Assembly: GCA_965279595.1 (NCBI GenBank) | Contig: OZ257246.1 | Location: 1,798,001-1,862,000 of the forward strand | Direction of reading: 5' to 3' | DNA length: 64,000 bases | Origin: CAIKLP01 sp965279595 | GTDB lineage: Bacteria; Bacteroidota; Bacteroidia; Sphingobacteriales; Sphingobacteriaceae | Part shown: positions 16,944 through 26,357 of the stretch, piece by piece | Position numbering within the stretch: the stretch's first letter is position 1 | Layout: each line of letters opens with the position of its first letter | Program-made: the position numbers and the translations under genes | Notes under the pieces: model-generated | Databases searched by the model: none | What the model saw: the letters and a program-made list of their open reading frames with translations, nothing else | Told to the model about the DNA's origin: nothing

Positions 16944-18134
16944 CTATACAAGTCCATTGATACCTACATTTTCATTTACATCCAATGTGTAATCAACTTC
17001 AGGAAAATCAAATCCAAACAAATGAAAGAATTCAGTTTTATATCCTTTTAAGTCTCCTAAAGATGGCAATGTTTCAGTACTTGACTGCTTCCATAATTCA
17101 GCAATTTCAGATTGTACATCTTCTCTCATTTCCCAATCGTCAATTCTGATTCTTCCTTTTTCATCTGTTGCAATTTCTTTATTAGTATATAATCGCTCTT
17201 TGAATAGTCTTTGAATTTGTTCAATGCAGCCTTCATGAATTCCTTTAGCTTTCATTACTTTATATAATAATGAAATGTATAATGGAATTACAGGGATAGC
17301 TGAACTTGCTTGAGTTACTAAAGCTTTGTTCACAGAAACAAATGCTTTTCCATTTTTACTATTTAACTTTTCTGTAATCTTAAATGCAGTAGCTTCCAAA
17401 TGATCTTTCGCTGCACCAATTGTACCTTTTCTATAAACCGATTCAGTTAGTGATGGGCCAATATACGAATAGGCAACAGTCATGGCATTGTTTGAAATTG
17501 CATCAGCTTTTAACAATGCATCCATCCACATTTCCCAATCTTCACCACCCATTACTGCAACGGTATTGGCAATTTCTTCTTCATTACATGGTTCAATAGT
17601 AATGTCTGTAACTACTCCAGTATGAAAGTCTACAGTTTTATTGCTGAATGATTGTCCGATAGGTTTTAAAGTTGAGCGATGCAATACTCCAGTTTCTGGA
17701 TGCATTCTTACCGGAGAAGCTAAACTATAAATGACTAAATCAACCTGACCTAAATCTGCTTTGATTAAATCAATTGTTTTGGTTTTTATTTCTGTTGAAA
17801 AAGCATCACCATTAATGCTCTTTGCATAAATACCTGCTTTATTTGCTTCCTTCTGAAATGCAGCACTGTTGTACCATCCTGGTGATGCTGTTTTTCCATC
17901 TGCAGGTGCTTTTTCAAAAAATACGCCAATGGTTGCAGCATTGCTACCAAATGCACTGGTAATTCTTGAAGCTAATCCAAACCCTGTTGAAGCTCCAATT
18001 ACTAAAACTTTTTTAGGGCCTTCAATAAAGCCTTTTGATTTTATATATTCAATCTGATTTAATACGTTTTGCTCGCATCCATCTGGGTGTGATGTTAAAC
18101 ATATAAATCCACGCATTCTTGGTTCTATTAACAT
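16944..18134 (-). CDS. fabV: Trans-2-enoyl-ACP/CoA reductase FabV
   Basis: 396 residues, the full family length. GASTGFGLASR at 48-57 binds NADH. The catalytic Y-x8-K pair is Y234/K243 (YRKGTIGAAK), the spacing that separates FabV from FabI. The N-terminus PRMRGFICLTSHPDGC is conserved. It reduces trans-2-enoyl thioesters in fatty acid elongation or in crotonyl-CoA metabolism. FabV enzymes are typically insensitive to triclosan, which is family knowledge rather than something seen here. Confidence 0.96.
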   Translation of the reverse strand: MLIEPRMRGFICLTSHPDGCEQNVLNQIEYIKSKGFIEGPKKVLVIGASTGFGLASRITSAFGSNAATIGVFFEKAPADGKTASPGWYNSAAFQKEANKAGIYAKSINGDAFSTEIKTKTIDLIKADLGQVDLVIYSLASPVRMHPETGVLHRSTLKPIGQSFSNKTVDFHTGVVTDITIEPCNEEEIANTVAVMGGEDWEMWMDALLKADAISNNAMTVAYSYIGPSLTESVYRKGTIGAAKDHLEATAFKITEKLNSKNGKAFVSVNKALVTQASSAIPVIPLYISLLYKVMKAKGIHEGCIEQIQRLFKERLYTNKEIATDEKGRIRIDDWEMREDVQSEIAELWKQSSTETLPSLGDLKGYKTEFFHLFGFDFPEVDYTLDVNENVGINGLV

Positions 18135-18368
18135 AATCGCTTTGTTGGTCTTAAAATAATTTCTTTAGCTGATGGTATGATCAGGTTTTTGATAAAAATA
18201 GAGCTTAGCAAGATGAAAAGCAAAATAGATTTAATAGTTTGGGTAACTAATAGCATTCCAATACTTTAGCGAATTAAAGAATAGGATAAAATGGAAGCAT
18301 TTTCTTGTTTTTTGAGATTAAGTTGAAATGTTATTTCTCAGTTAAAGCAAAATTACAATTTGCATAAT

Positions 18369-18791
18369 TTATTGACTTGGGAATTTTTTCTGATAATATT
18401 TAACTGAATTCACAATCATTTTTTTCAAAACAACTGGATTAATATCTGACATTTTCTTAAAATATATACATGCTTTTGCAACACTGTGTTTGCCAAAATC
18501 TTTCAATAAATCTTCATGACCATCAAACTTGCAAGAAACATAAAGTGAAAATGCAGCTTTTCTTGGAGAAAATCCAACTAAGGGTGCATCACCCTTGTGA
18601 CCACTTTCATAAACATAATGGTAGCTTCCAAAACCAATGATACTTGGTCCCCACATCTTTGCTTTGAAGCCACTGGCATTTTCCATTATTGCCAATAATT
18701 CAAGAGCATCTTTTTGTTTTTGTTCATCTTCAATTTTTTTGATGAAATCAATAACTGAATTTTGAGTTTCTTTTGTTTTTGCTTCAGCCAT
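18369..18791 (-). CDS. DUF1801 domain protein
   Basis: 140 residues. KMWGPSIIGFGSYHYVYESG followed by SPRKAAFSLYVS is the DUF1801 core, and DALELLAIMENASG is a conserved helix. The N-terminal VIDFIKKIEDEQKQKDAL matches the longer DUF1801 subgroup. Function unknown; iron-chaperone-like fold by family. It lies upstream of the DUF1272 gene's position on the minus strand and downstream of no obvious operon partner (the 234-bp gap to fabV has no gene). Confidence 0.88.
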   Translation of the reverse strand: MAEAKTKETQNSVIDFIKKIEDEQKQKDALELLAIMENASGFKAKMWGPSIIGFGSYHYVYESGHKGDAPLVGFSPRKAAFSLYVSCKFDGHEDLLKDFGKHSVAKACIYFKKMSDINPVVLKKMIVNSVKYYQKKFPSQ

Positions 18792-18827
18792 ATAACTTTT
18801 TTTATGTTCTACTTTTGAAAAATGTAA

Positions 18828-19118
18828 TTATCGTTCATTAGGTTTTACATTTTTATATTGTTGCAACAACAATTTAAATTTTTCTAAATCAACCGGTCGA
18901 TGAAATTCTTTAACAACAATTGGGTTATTTAATAATTTTTCCTGAGGTCGGTGTGGTCTTTTCTCAAAGCCACCACCACAGTTTGGGCATACGTTAAATA
19001 GAATATTATCTACACAATTCTTACAAAAAGTACATTCAAAAGTGCAAATCATAGCATCTGTTGAATCATTGGCTAATTTTTTCCCGCAATTTTCACAACA
19101 TGGTCTTAATTCTAACAT
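18828..19118 (-). CDS. DUF1272 zinc-ribbon protein
   Basis: 96 residues. Eight cysteines lie in the first 50 residues as CCENCGKKL, CTFECTFCKNC and CPNCGGGF, a two-site zinc ribbon. A short basic region with RPHRPQEK follows. This is the DUF1272 layout, normally about 60 residues; here the C-terminus is about 35 residues longer. Function unknown, probably nucleic acid or protein binding through zinc. Confidence 0.87.
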   Translation of the reverse strand: MLELRPCCENCGKKLANDSTDAMICTFECTFCKNCVDNILFNVCPNCGGGFEKRPHRPQEKLLNNPIVVKEFHRPVDLEKFKLLLQQYKNVKPNER

Positions 19119-19139
19119 AACATTTATAGGTTTTTAAAA

Positions 19140-19478
19140 TTATTCATTAAAAATGTTTTTATCCCATTTCCTGAAATCATAGTATTTGCCTTTCGGCTCG
19201 CCTGTCCAACCATTAATTCCTTTTTTGGGTAATACTATACCATGAACATAAACAACGAATAGCGATGCAATTCCAAGAATACTGTATGCTATTGTTCTGT
19301 CCCAAAAGTGAATCATTAAAATCATTAGTAAAAGAGTGACAATGTACTTTAATAGTTTTCTCCATTTCGGACTTCTTTCTTCAAAATGACCTAAGAATAT
19401 ATGACCCAATAAAAAGTAAAAACTTATAATTGATATATCAAACCAAATTGATTCATTGTTCCAAATTATTGTGTTCAT
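19140..19478 (-). CDS. Small membrane protein of unknown function
   Basis: 112 residues from the ATG at 19478; the longer frame starts at a TTG (19514) and adds 12 residues. Three hydrophobic segments in the first 85 residues, then a soluble tail with NGWTGEPKGKYYDFRKWDKN. No recognised domain. It is 42 bp after the next membrane protein gene on the same strand and may be cotranscribed with it. Confidence 0.65.
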   Translation of the reverse strand: MNTIIWNNESIWFDISIISFYFLLGHIFLGHFEERSPKWRKLLKYIVTLLLMILMIHFWDRTIAYSILGIASLFVVYVHGIVLPKKGINGWTGEPKGKYYDFRKWDKNIFNE

Positions 19479-19520
19479 TGTTTTTTCTTTTACTAATGAA
19501 AATATAATGTTCAATCTAAT

Positions 19521-20210
19521 TTATACTTTTTTACTGTTTAATTTTCTAATTAATTGCCTAATAGCAACTAGATGTGAGAAAAATACTATGGGAACAACTA
19601 CAGCAGGTAGCCAAACAAAGGGGAAATAGGTTACACCTATATTCGGTTGATCAAAGGCTAATTGTTGCAAAGGTGTTTGTGCAGAAAGAATTGCAATAGT
19701 CAGCACATTAATCAATAAACCTAGGCAAATAAAGTTCCAAATAAGTAATGATTTTTCTCCTAATTTTTTTTTAATAAACACCAAATAATAAATAATTGGA
19801 GCACTAAGACCAGAAATGATATCTAAATTATTTCCTTCAAAAGTCATTAGCACAGGAATCATACCTGCTAAGTAAACATAAAACAAAGTAAATTCAACTG
19901 GAATTCTAATAGCATGTAAAAGTGTTAAATATTTTAGATCCATTTGATCAATAAATTTTTTTCCTGAATGAGTAATAAATAATATTGCACTGATAATTAA
20001 TGCTGGACCAATCAGTAGTAAAAAGCGAGGAGGCATTGCATTTGGCACTTGATAAAAGCCAGTTAAACTAATGATCATTTGTAAGATTAGCCATGCTATT
20101 AGTATGTATAAAACATTTTTTGAATGATTGCTGGCTTTGTAAAATAGCCATACCGTTAATAAAGTAGTGGCTCCAAATAATAAGCTCACAAGGGGAGATA
20201 AATTTTCCAT
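19521..20210 (-). CDS. Multi-pass membrane protein of unknown function
   Basis: 229 residues with about seven hydrophobic segments. No transporter or enzyme motif is visible; RIPVEFTLFYVYLAG in the middle is the most distinctive stretch. It lies between a Crp/Fnr regulator (76 bp upstream) and another small membrane protein, an arrangement that suggests the regulator controls it. Function unknown. Confidence 0.7.
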   Translation of the reverse strand: MENLSPLVSLLFGATTLLTVWLFYKASNHSKNVLYILIAWLILQMIISLTGFYQVPNAMPPRFLLLIGPALIISAILFITHSGKKFIDQMDLKYLTLLHAIRIPVEFTLFYVYLAGMIPVLMTFEGNNLDIISGLSAPIIYYLVFIKKKLGEKSLLIWNFICLGLLINVLTIAILSAQTPLQQLAFDQPNIGVTYFPFVWLPAVVVPIVFFSHLVAIRQLIRKLNSKKV

Positions 20211-20286
20211 TTTTTTTTTGATTTTGGTTTAGGCAAAAATCAATAGAACAAATTAATTCTAACTTGCCATTTGACAAGAAATGAAA

Positions 20287-20871
20287 TTATTTATTGGCAA
20301 CATCTCTTCTAATTCTACTTAAGGAGGTGTCTGTAATGCCTAAATAGCTTGCTATATATTTTAAAGGTGATTTTTGAAATATTTCCGGATTTGACTTCAA
20401 TAAAGTTTCATACCTTGATTCTGCACTTTCATTAATTAAGGAAATGCTTCTTTCTTTAAATGAAATAAAACCATTGACTAAAATCATTCTGCCAAATTCT
20501 CTAAATTCTGGGATACTATGAAACAATACTTGTAATTGCTCATAGTTGATGTAAACTCCTGCACATTCTTCTAAGGCTTGAAAGTTTTCTTTGGATGGTA
20601 TTTTCTGGAAAAATGAAGCAACTTCAAAAACCATTTGATGTTTACTATAAAATGCAGTGGTCACTTCATTGCCTTCTAAATCATATGTAAACGCTCTAAT
20701 AAATCCTTTTTCAAGGAAAAGGTAATTGTTAGCTATTTTTCCTTTCTGAATAAAAAAGTCATTTTTCTTAATAGATAAAGGTTGGAAATATGAAACAATT
20801 TCATTTACCTTATTTGATGAAATAGGTAATACCTTTTGTATAAACTGAGTAAGTTCTGTAGGTTCCATCAT
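20287..20871 (-). CDS. Crp/Fnr family transcriptional regulator
   Basis: 194 residues. The cyclic-nucleotide-binding fold (about 25-125) has FFIQKGKIANNYLFLEKGFIRAF. The C-terminal helix-turn-helix is degenerate in the usual Bacteroidota style (PLKYIASYLGITDTSLSRIRR). It is adjacent to a hydrolase (its start directly abuts the stop of that gene), with membrane protein genes downstream. Ligand unknown. It is distinct in sequence from the regulator at 8163. Confidence 0.9.
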   Translation of the reverse strand: MMEPTELTQFIQKVLPISSNKVNEIVSYFQPLSIKKNDFFIQKGKIANNYLFLEKGFIRAFTYDLEGNEVTTAFYSKHQMVFEVASFFQKIPSKENFQALEECAGVYINYEQLQVLFHSIPEFREFGRMILVNGFISFKERSISLINESAESRYETLLKSNPEIFQKSPLKYIASYLGITDTSLSRIRRDVANK

Positions 20872-22044
20872 TCAATTAATATAAAATAAAGATTCGTATT
20901 TATTCTTATTGAAAACCTTTTTGTTTTTTACTGATATGAAAAAATCTTCCATGATTTTTAGATGAATCCCATATAATTCAATTTGCTCTTTCAATACTAT
21001 TTTATCAGGTTGTTTAATCTTATTGTTTAAATAATAACGCATTAAATAACTTGCATTATAGCTATCATGATTAAAGTTTGCTTTGCTGCTGATAAATGTC
21101 ATTGATGTATTATGCTTATTTTCAAAGAAATTAAACCCTTCATTTTTCTGGGTATTTGCAAAAAGCAGAATAGGCAAGCTGTATGTTTTATTTTCAGTTT
21201 TAACAACTTGATAAACATAAGGCCATTTCTCTTTTATTTCATTGCTATCAGATTTGAATTCAATAGTTGTTTCCATTGAAACAAAAGCCGAAGCCCAACC
21301 AGGTTCATGTAAAAAACACCATCCTTCTTGCGCTCCCCAACTGTGTCCAATGAAAAATAATTCTTTACTTTTTGTTATTGACTTAGAAAATTGGATTAAT
21401 TTTTTTGCAGCACTTTGATTGTGTTTATTTTGTTTTTCTAATTCATAGGGTAACAAACCAAATGGGGTATTAGGGTAGGGGAGGTGAAAATTGCTTGCTA
21501 AAACTATATAGCCTCTTGATGCAAAATATTCAGCTAAAATGTAATTATCATCTGATGCTGCTTGTGAACCATGATGGAAAATGATAATGGGATAATTGTT
21601 TTTGTTTTTAATTTTTACATTTACACTTTTTGTATCAAGTTGTTTTATTGAATCTAAAATATTATTGTATTTCAAACCTATATATTCAATAGACTCACCA
21701 TCAATTAATGATTCAGATAAATTGTATTCTATAAAACTCTTGTCTAATTCTTTGTTTATTTCATGATAAACCTTTTCCAGATTTTTCGGTAAATGCCTAT
21801 TTCTAAATTCTGAAAATTGTAAATAATTGGGGTTCTTTATTTTGTTGACTGGATGCCATATTTGAACAAAAAGTGGAGCAGCTCCATGATATCCAAATTC
21901 ATTGTAGGTAATGCTTTCATCAAAAAGAATAGTATCGCAAAATCCGACAGTATATTGACCTAATGCAATTGATTGATAAAAATTATTTTGTGCGTAACAA
22001 TTATAATTCCAAATAAAAAAAATGTATATGATTACTTTTTTCAT
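20872..22044 (-). CDS. Alpha/beta hydrolase, PAF-acetylhydrolase-like, secreted
   Basis: 390 residues from the ATG at 22044, which starts a signal peptide (KKVIIYIFFIWNYNCYAQ). The longer frame begins at a TTG inside the neighbouring VOC gene. The nucleophile elbow is GHSWGAQ, with PIIIFHHGSQAASDD as the oxyanion-hole loop and ASRGYIVLASNFHLPYP before it. A histidine near the end (FNHDSYNASYLMRYY) may complete the triad. This resembles dienelactone/PAF-acetylhydrolase-type esterases; the substrate is unknown. The Crp/Fnr gene begins on the next base after its stop. Confidence 0.82.
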   Translation of the reverse strand: MKKVIIYIFFIWNYNCYAQNNFYQSIALGQYTVGFCDTILFDESITYNEFGYHGAAPLFVQIWHPVNKIKNPNYLQFSEFRNRHLPKNLEKVYHEINKELDKSFIEYNLSESLIDGESIEYIGLKYNNILDSIKQLDTKSVNVKIKNKNNYPIIIFHHGSQAASDDNYILAEYFASRGYIVLASNFHLPYPNTPFGLLPYELEKQNKHNQSAAKKLIQFSKSITKSKELFFIGHSWGAQEGWCFLHEPGWASAFVSMETTIEFKSDSNEIKEKWPYVYQVVKTENKTYSLPILLFANTQKNEGFNFFENKHNTSMTFISSKANFNHDSYNASYLMRYYLNNKIKQPDKIVLKEQIELYGIHLKIMEDFFISVKNKKVFNKNKYESLFYIN

Positions 22045-22067
22045 AAAGTGGATATATCTTTTTAAAA

Positions 22068-22393
22068 TTATTTTTTGTGAAGGCAAATGCTATTCCCATC
22101 TAAATCCTTCATCCAAGCAAATTGCCCCCAAGGGGTTTGTTCAATTTTCCCAAATGATATTCCTTGCTCTGTTAATAATTTAATTTCTGTTTCTATGTCA
22201 TTAGTTTCAAAAATTAGACCATTAAATTTAGCTAAGGCTATACTTGTTTCGTGATTTGGAAGTCCCATTTGTATCCATGATTCTCCATGACTAGCAGGAG
22301 CTTCTACTTTAAATCAAAACCTAATTTCATATAAAATGCTTTTGCTTTTTGTTGGTCTGCAACAGGAATCATGATGATAGATAGTTTTTCCAT
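22068..22393 (-). pseudogene. VOC/glyoxalase family gene broken by a one-base frameshift
   Basis: Reading from ATG 22393, the first 29 residues (IIMIPVADQQKAKAFYMKLG...) are the N-terminal half of a VOC-fold protein and then hit a stop at TTAAAG-TAG. Moving one base (an A missing from the AAA run near 22308) restores VEAPASHGESWIQMGLPNHE and continues to the natural end at 22068. The joined product would be 108 residues, the normal size. The 3' part alone is an open frame of 66 residues. Either a real inactivating mutation or a sequencing/assembly error in the homopolymer. Confidence 0.82.
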
Positions 22394-22419
22394 TTTGTTA
22401 AATTTGTTCGTATTTAAAA

Positions 22420-23160
22420 TTAAGCTAACAATGCCAATTCTGGATATTCAACAAAATCAATGCTTTCAGGGATGTTTCTATCAAATTTCGGGCTATTGAT
22501 TCTTCTAGAAATGGTATATGCTTTCATGTCATTTTCATCATAAGGTTTAATCAAAGAAATGATGTCTTCCTTTTTTAATTTTGGATCAAGCCATTTTTCT
22601 TCATCCTGAGAAGATAGTATTAAAGGCATTCTTTTTTTGATATTATGAATTTTTTCCATCATCGGATTAGCAGGTGTTGTTAAAATACTAAAAGTGTTTT
22701 TTATTTCACCAGTTGTAAGATCTACCCAATTTTCATAAATACATCCTAATGAAAATATTTCATTGCTTTTTGTTTGAATAAAAAACGGATATTTTACTTT
22801 GTTTAAATCCATCCATTCATAGAATCCTGAAATTCCCAACAAGCATCTTTGAGATGAAATACTTTTTCGAAATGATGGTTTTTCAAACACTGTTTCACCA
22901 ACGGCATTTAATGTTTTATCTTTGATTTGATTTGCAGTATCCAAATCTTTAACCCAAGTGGGTATTAAACCCCATTCATATTGAAAAATACCTTTTTGAG
23001 TTACGATGGGTAAATGTGGGTGGGAAAATCCACTTACAAAATAAAATAGAGGTAATTCTCCTGAAAGATCTGACTCTTTCAATGGTTCCTTGATTAGTTC
23101 TTTAAAGCGCTTTGCATATTTCGCTTTTCTACTTTCCATAAAGGCAACACTGTAACACAT
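22420..23160 (-). CDS. SOS response-associated peptidase (SRAP/HMCES/YedK)
   Basis: 246 residues starting Met-Cys, so Cys2 becomes the N-terminal catalytic residue after Met removal. The catalytic glutamate lies in GFYEWMD, and the conserved histidine in PMMEKIHNIKKRMPLIL. The family crosslinks to abasic sites in single-stranded DNA and protects them. 22,394-22,419 separates it from the broken VOC gene. Commonly a stand-alone gene, as here. Confidence 0.95.
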   Translation of the reverse strand: MCYSVAFMESRKAKYAKRFKELIKEPLKESDLSGELPLFYFVSGFSHPHLPIVTQKGIFQYEWGLIPTWVKDLDTANQIKDKTLNAVGETVFEKPSFRKSISSQRCLLGISGFYEWMDLNKVKYPFFIQTKSNEIFSLGCIYENWVDLTTGEIKNTFSILTTPANPMMEKIHNIKKRMPLILSSQDEEKWLDPKLKKEDIISLIKPYDENDMKAYTISRRINSPKFDRNIPESIDFVEYPELALLA

Positions 23161-23230
23161 GGAGGTGGTTTAGGGAAACTAAGATACTAAAATATTTATT
23201 TGATTAATTGAACCTAATATGTTGTAAAAT

Positions 23231-23686
23231 TTATTCCAAATTGGATGATGACGAATTAATCCATTTTTCAAATGTCATTTCAAATTTAATTTCATCTTTA
23301 CCATGAAGTCCTTTTTCTTGCCAACCTGCTTTTCTATAAAACTTTTCTGCCCTTGTTTTTGGAGCTGTACCAAGCCATAAATTAGTACGGGTTTGTTTGA
23401 AATACCAATCTATCATTAGATCATGAAGCTTTTTGCCAATCCCCTTTTTTTCATAATCTGGATGAACAAATAAAGCCCAAACATTATTATCTATTAGATC
23501 TACTATTGAAAAACCAACAACTTTTTGGTTGATCATACAAACCCATCCTTTTCCTCGATTATTTAGGTATTCCAAGCAATCGGCATCGCTTACTAAGTTT
23601 GGATTTGATAAAGTATTTTCTTTTACAGCATTTCTTACTATTTGAATTTGTGGTATGTCTGTATGTAATGCTATTCTGAATTGCAT
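23231..23686 (-). CDS. GNAT family N-acetyltransferase
   Basis: 151 residues. The acetyl-CoA-binding loop is YEKKGIGKKLHDL, preceded by NVWALFVHPD. TRAEKFYRKAGWQE closes the fold. Substrate unknown. It is a separate transcription unit from the SRAP gene (71 bp apart) and has a 202-bp upstream spacer with nothing recognised. Confidence 0.9.
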   Translation of the reverse strand: MQFRIALHTDIPQIQIVRNAVKENTLSNPNLVSDADCLEYLNNRGKGWVCMINQKVVGFSIVDLIDNNVWALFVHPDYEKKGIGKKLHDLMIDWYFKQTRTNLWLGTAPKTRAEKFYRKAGWQEKGLHGKDEIKFEMTFEKWINSSSSNLE

Positions 23687-23888
23687 TTTACTTTATTTAT
23701 ATGGATTTAACTTTGCAATTATTAACGAGTTATAATTTTTAAGTATTTTATTTTTAAAGGTGTGATTTATATAACTCAAATACATATTTACATAAAATAT
23801 ATTATGAATAGCTTATTAATTTTATAATATAATCTGGAAGATAAAAGTACAATTAACTTTAAAATAAATAATTTAAATCATCAATACT

Positions 23889-24716
23889 ATGGCAAACGCA
23901 ATTAGTGGAAAGAACTTAAGAATAAATGTGAATAATTTTAATTTGTCATATGATGATATTGGAGAAAGGGAAATTCCAATCATTTTCTTAAATGGGTATC
24001 CATTCGATAAGAATATGTGGGCTGAACAAATTGAATTTTTAATGCCTACACAACGAGTAATTGCTTGCGATATCAGAGGTTTTGGTAAATCTACTGATGA
24101 AGAAGCGCCATTAAGCATTGAATTATTTGCAGATGATTTAATTAAATTGATGGATTTATTAGATATAAACAAAGCCATTCTTTGTGGATTATCAATGGGA
24201 GGATTTATTGCATTGAATGCCATGAAAAGATTCCCTAGTCGCTTTTCAGCTTTGATTTTATGTGATACCCAATGTATTGCTGATACAGATGAATTGAAAA
24301 AGAAACGTAATATTATTATTGAAGAAATAAAAGAGAATGGTCCAAGAAATTTCATGGAGACTTTTATTAAAAGTGTATTCCATCCAAAATCGTTAACAGA
24401 AAAAACGGAATTAGTTGCTCTGCTTAGTCATGTAGTATTTACTAATACTAAACATATTATAAAGCAAGGCTTAATAGCATTAGCGGAAAGAGAGGAGACA
24501 TGTACTACGCTTTCTGAAATTGATATTCCTACATTGATTATTTGTGGAAGAGAAGATGCGGTAACACTTCTTGCACAATCTGAGTATATGCATAATCATA
24601 TCAAAAATTCAAAATTACATATCATTGAAAATGCTGGGCATGTTTCTAACTTGGAACAAAGAGATGAATTTAATAAAGCTTTAGATGAGTTTTTAACGGG
24701 TTTGACAGAAGTTTAA
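23889..24716 (+). CDS. Alpha/beta hydrolase
   Basis: 275 residues. The nucleophile elbow is CGLSMGGFIAL (Ser about 105), the oxyanion loop FLNGYPFDKNMW, the acid residue probably in CGREDAVT, and the histidine in ENAGHVSNLE. No signal peptide, so cytoplasmic. The proportions match 3-oxoadipate enol-lactonase-like or haloperoxidase-like hydrolases, but the substrate cannot be told. One of the few plus-strand genes in this tract; it converges on the YdeI-like gene with a 15-bp gap. Confidence 0.9.
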   Translation: MANAISGKNLRINVNNFNLSYDDIGEREIPIIFLNGYPFDKNMWAEQIEFLMPTQRVIACDIRGFGKSTDEEAPLSIELFADDLIKLMDLLDINKAILCGLSMGGFIALNAMKRFPSRFSALILCDTQCIADTDELKKKRNIIIEEIKENGPRNFMETFIKSVFHPKSLTEKTELVALLSHVVFTNTKHIIKQGLIALAEREETCTTLSEIDIPTLIICGREDAVTLLAQSEYMHNHIKNSKLHIIENAGHVSNLEQRDEFNKALDEFLTGLTEV

Positions 24717-24731
24717 TCGAATAAAGAATTG

Positions 24732-25316
24732 TTAATCATCCAAACCTTTTCCTTTTAAAATAATAGGTAAATATTTTTCAATTCTCGCTTCTCTTGTTTT
24801 TGATTGCTTAGCTGATGAAAAATAAAGCAAATATGCTCTTTGACGGCCGGGTGTTAAAGCATTAAACGACTTTTTTAAAGCAAGAAAATTGTCCAATTTG
24901 TTTTGAAATTCAATTGGAGTACTAAATTCAGATGTAGTTTTGAGCGCTACTTTTAATCCAGCTTTTTCAACTTCTATGGCTTCAATGATATAATTTTTAA
25001 TAGCTGATTTTTGCTTTTTGATTTCAGAAACATTTGTAAATCGAATTTGCCTTGTTGCTTGTGTATTTTTAGTTTGTTGTATTAATATTGCATGCGTATC
25101 AGTTAAAAGAGCTCCTTTAAAAAACAGTATGGCGCAATACTCCTTAAATTCATGAATTAGCAAAATGTTTTTATTTTCTAATGAATAACAAGGAACTCCC
25201 CACTTTAATTCTTCAGTCAATTTAGTCTGTAAAATAATTGATCTCAATATTTCTAATTCTTCTTGCCACTTTTTAGATTTTCTAAAATAGAAATCAACTT
25301 TTGGATTTTCTAACAT
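24732..25316 (-). CDS. YdeI/OmdA family protein (DUF1801-like plus YdeI tail)
   Basis: 194 residues. The N-terminal half is DUF1801-like (LKWGVPCYSLENKNILLIHEFKEY, ILFFKGALL). The C-terminal half has ALTPGRQRAYLLYFSSAKQSKTREARIEK, the YdeI/OmpD-associated signature. Function unknown, a stress-associated family. It is the last of a run of minus-strand genes starting at the ArsR gene (27165) with short gaps. Confidence 0.9.
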   Translation of the reverse strand: MLENPKVDFYFRKSKKWQEELEILRSIILQTKLTEELKWGVPCYSLENKNILLIHEFKEYCAILFFKGALLTDTHAILIQQTKNTQATRQIRFTNVSEIKKQKSAIKNYIIEAIEVEKAGLKVALKTTSEFSTPIEFQNKLDNFLALKKSFNALTPGRQRAYLLYFSSAKQSKTREARIEKYLPIILKGKGLDD

Positions 25317-25360
25317 GTTGAATTTGTTATTAAATTATTTTGAATCAATTATTTTTTATA

Positions 25361-25933
25361 CTAAACTTTCAAAAATCCTCTGAAACCCCTCGCTGCATAA
25401 TATGATTCGGCACCATTGTGGTAAATAAAAATTGTTCCATATCTATAATCTGCAAAAATAGCACCAGCTAATTTTCTGATTGGAGCTGGAGTCAAAATCC
25501 AGCTGGAAGTTTTGGTATCAAACTTCCCATATTGTTGTAATGCTCTATATAATGATTCATTTAATATTTCAATACCCATATCTTTTGCCATTTCAATAGC
25601 ACTATTTTCAGGTTTATGTTCTTTTCTCGCTTCTAATGCCTCATGGTCATAGCATATACTTCTTCTACCTTTCGGACTTTCTGCAGAACAATCTATAAAA
25701 TAATATTCATCATTTTTTTTGTTATTCTCTATCTGAATTGGATATACAACATCTGGTTCGCCTCCACTAATTTCCATTTCATTGAGCGACCATAATTTTT
25801 CTTTGCTTTTTTCTAATTTCAATTGTACCTCATTCCAAATTAGTCCCTTATGTCTCGACATGTTTTTCTCAAATCTTTCTTTTAAAATGGAAATCAATTC
25901 TTTTTGTTGACTCGCTGTTAATTCCTTTTTCAT
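25361..25933 (-). CDS. DUF4256 domain protein
   Basis: 190 residues, the full length of this family. Conserved stretches are SGGEPDVV, DCSAESPKGRRSICYD and IFIYHNGAESYYAARGFRG. No signal peptide. Function not known. It lies 44 bp before the YdeI-like gene and 27 bp after DoxX in the ArsR-led run. Confidence 0.9.
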   Translation of the reverse strand: MKKELTASQQKELISILKERFEKNMSRHKGLIWNEVQLKLEKSKEKLWSLNEMEISGGEPDVVYPIQIENNKKNDEYYFIDCSAESPKGRRSICYDHEALEARKEHKPENSAIEMAKDMGIEILNESLYRALQQYGKFDTKTSSWILTPAPIRKLAGAIFADYRYGTIFIYHNGAESYYAARGFRGFLKV

Positions 25934-25960
25934 ATGGATTATTTTTTGATAGCAAATTGT

Positions 25961-26353
25961 TTAATTACTTTTAGATGATTTACTGATTGCACGAAAGCTA
26001 TATGGATTGTAATACCAAGATACTATAGTTAAAACTAATAGTAGAATGGCTGGGTAAATATCTTTCATCGAATTATTCATACAAATATGTGAATAAAGTG
26101 CACCCGTCATGGTAAAAAAGAATCCAGCATATGCCCACTCTTTTAATAAAGGTAGTTTAGGTATAAGTATAAATACAACTCCAACAATTTTCCAAAACCC
26201 TAATAGATTTATAAAATAAATTGGATAACCTAATTGAACAATAAATGCAATTTCTGCTTTTACGTTAAATAATTGAACAATGCCAGTTGAAATCATCCCT
26301 AATGAAAGCCAGATGGTAGCAATCCAATAAATTATTTTATTACGTTTTGTCAT
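25961..26353 (-). CDS. DoxX family membrane protein
   Basis: 130 residues with four hydrophobic segments. The conserved NLLGFWKIVGVVFILIPKLP and KEWAYAGFFF stretches fit DoxX-like proteins (DoxX_2 subgroup). The role is uncertain; in ArsR-AHSA1-DoxX clusters the protein is a frequent but unexplained partner. It is 4 bp downstream of the AHSA1 gene. Confidence 0.87.
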   Translation of the reverse strand: MTKRNKIIYWIATIWLSLGMISTGIVQLFNVKAEIAFIVQLGYPIYFINLLGFWKIVGVVFILIPKLPLLKEWAYAGFFFTMTGALYSHICMNNSMKDIYPAILLLVLTIVSWYYNPYSFRAISKSSKSN

Positions 26354-26357
26354 GTTG

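Noticed and set aside
16944..18134. FabI- or FabL-type reductase instead of FabV
   Set aside because: Length near 400 residues and Y-x8-K spacing fit FabV only.
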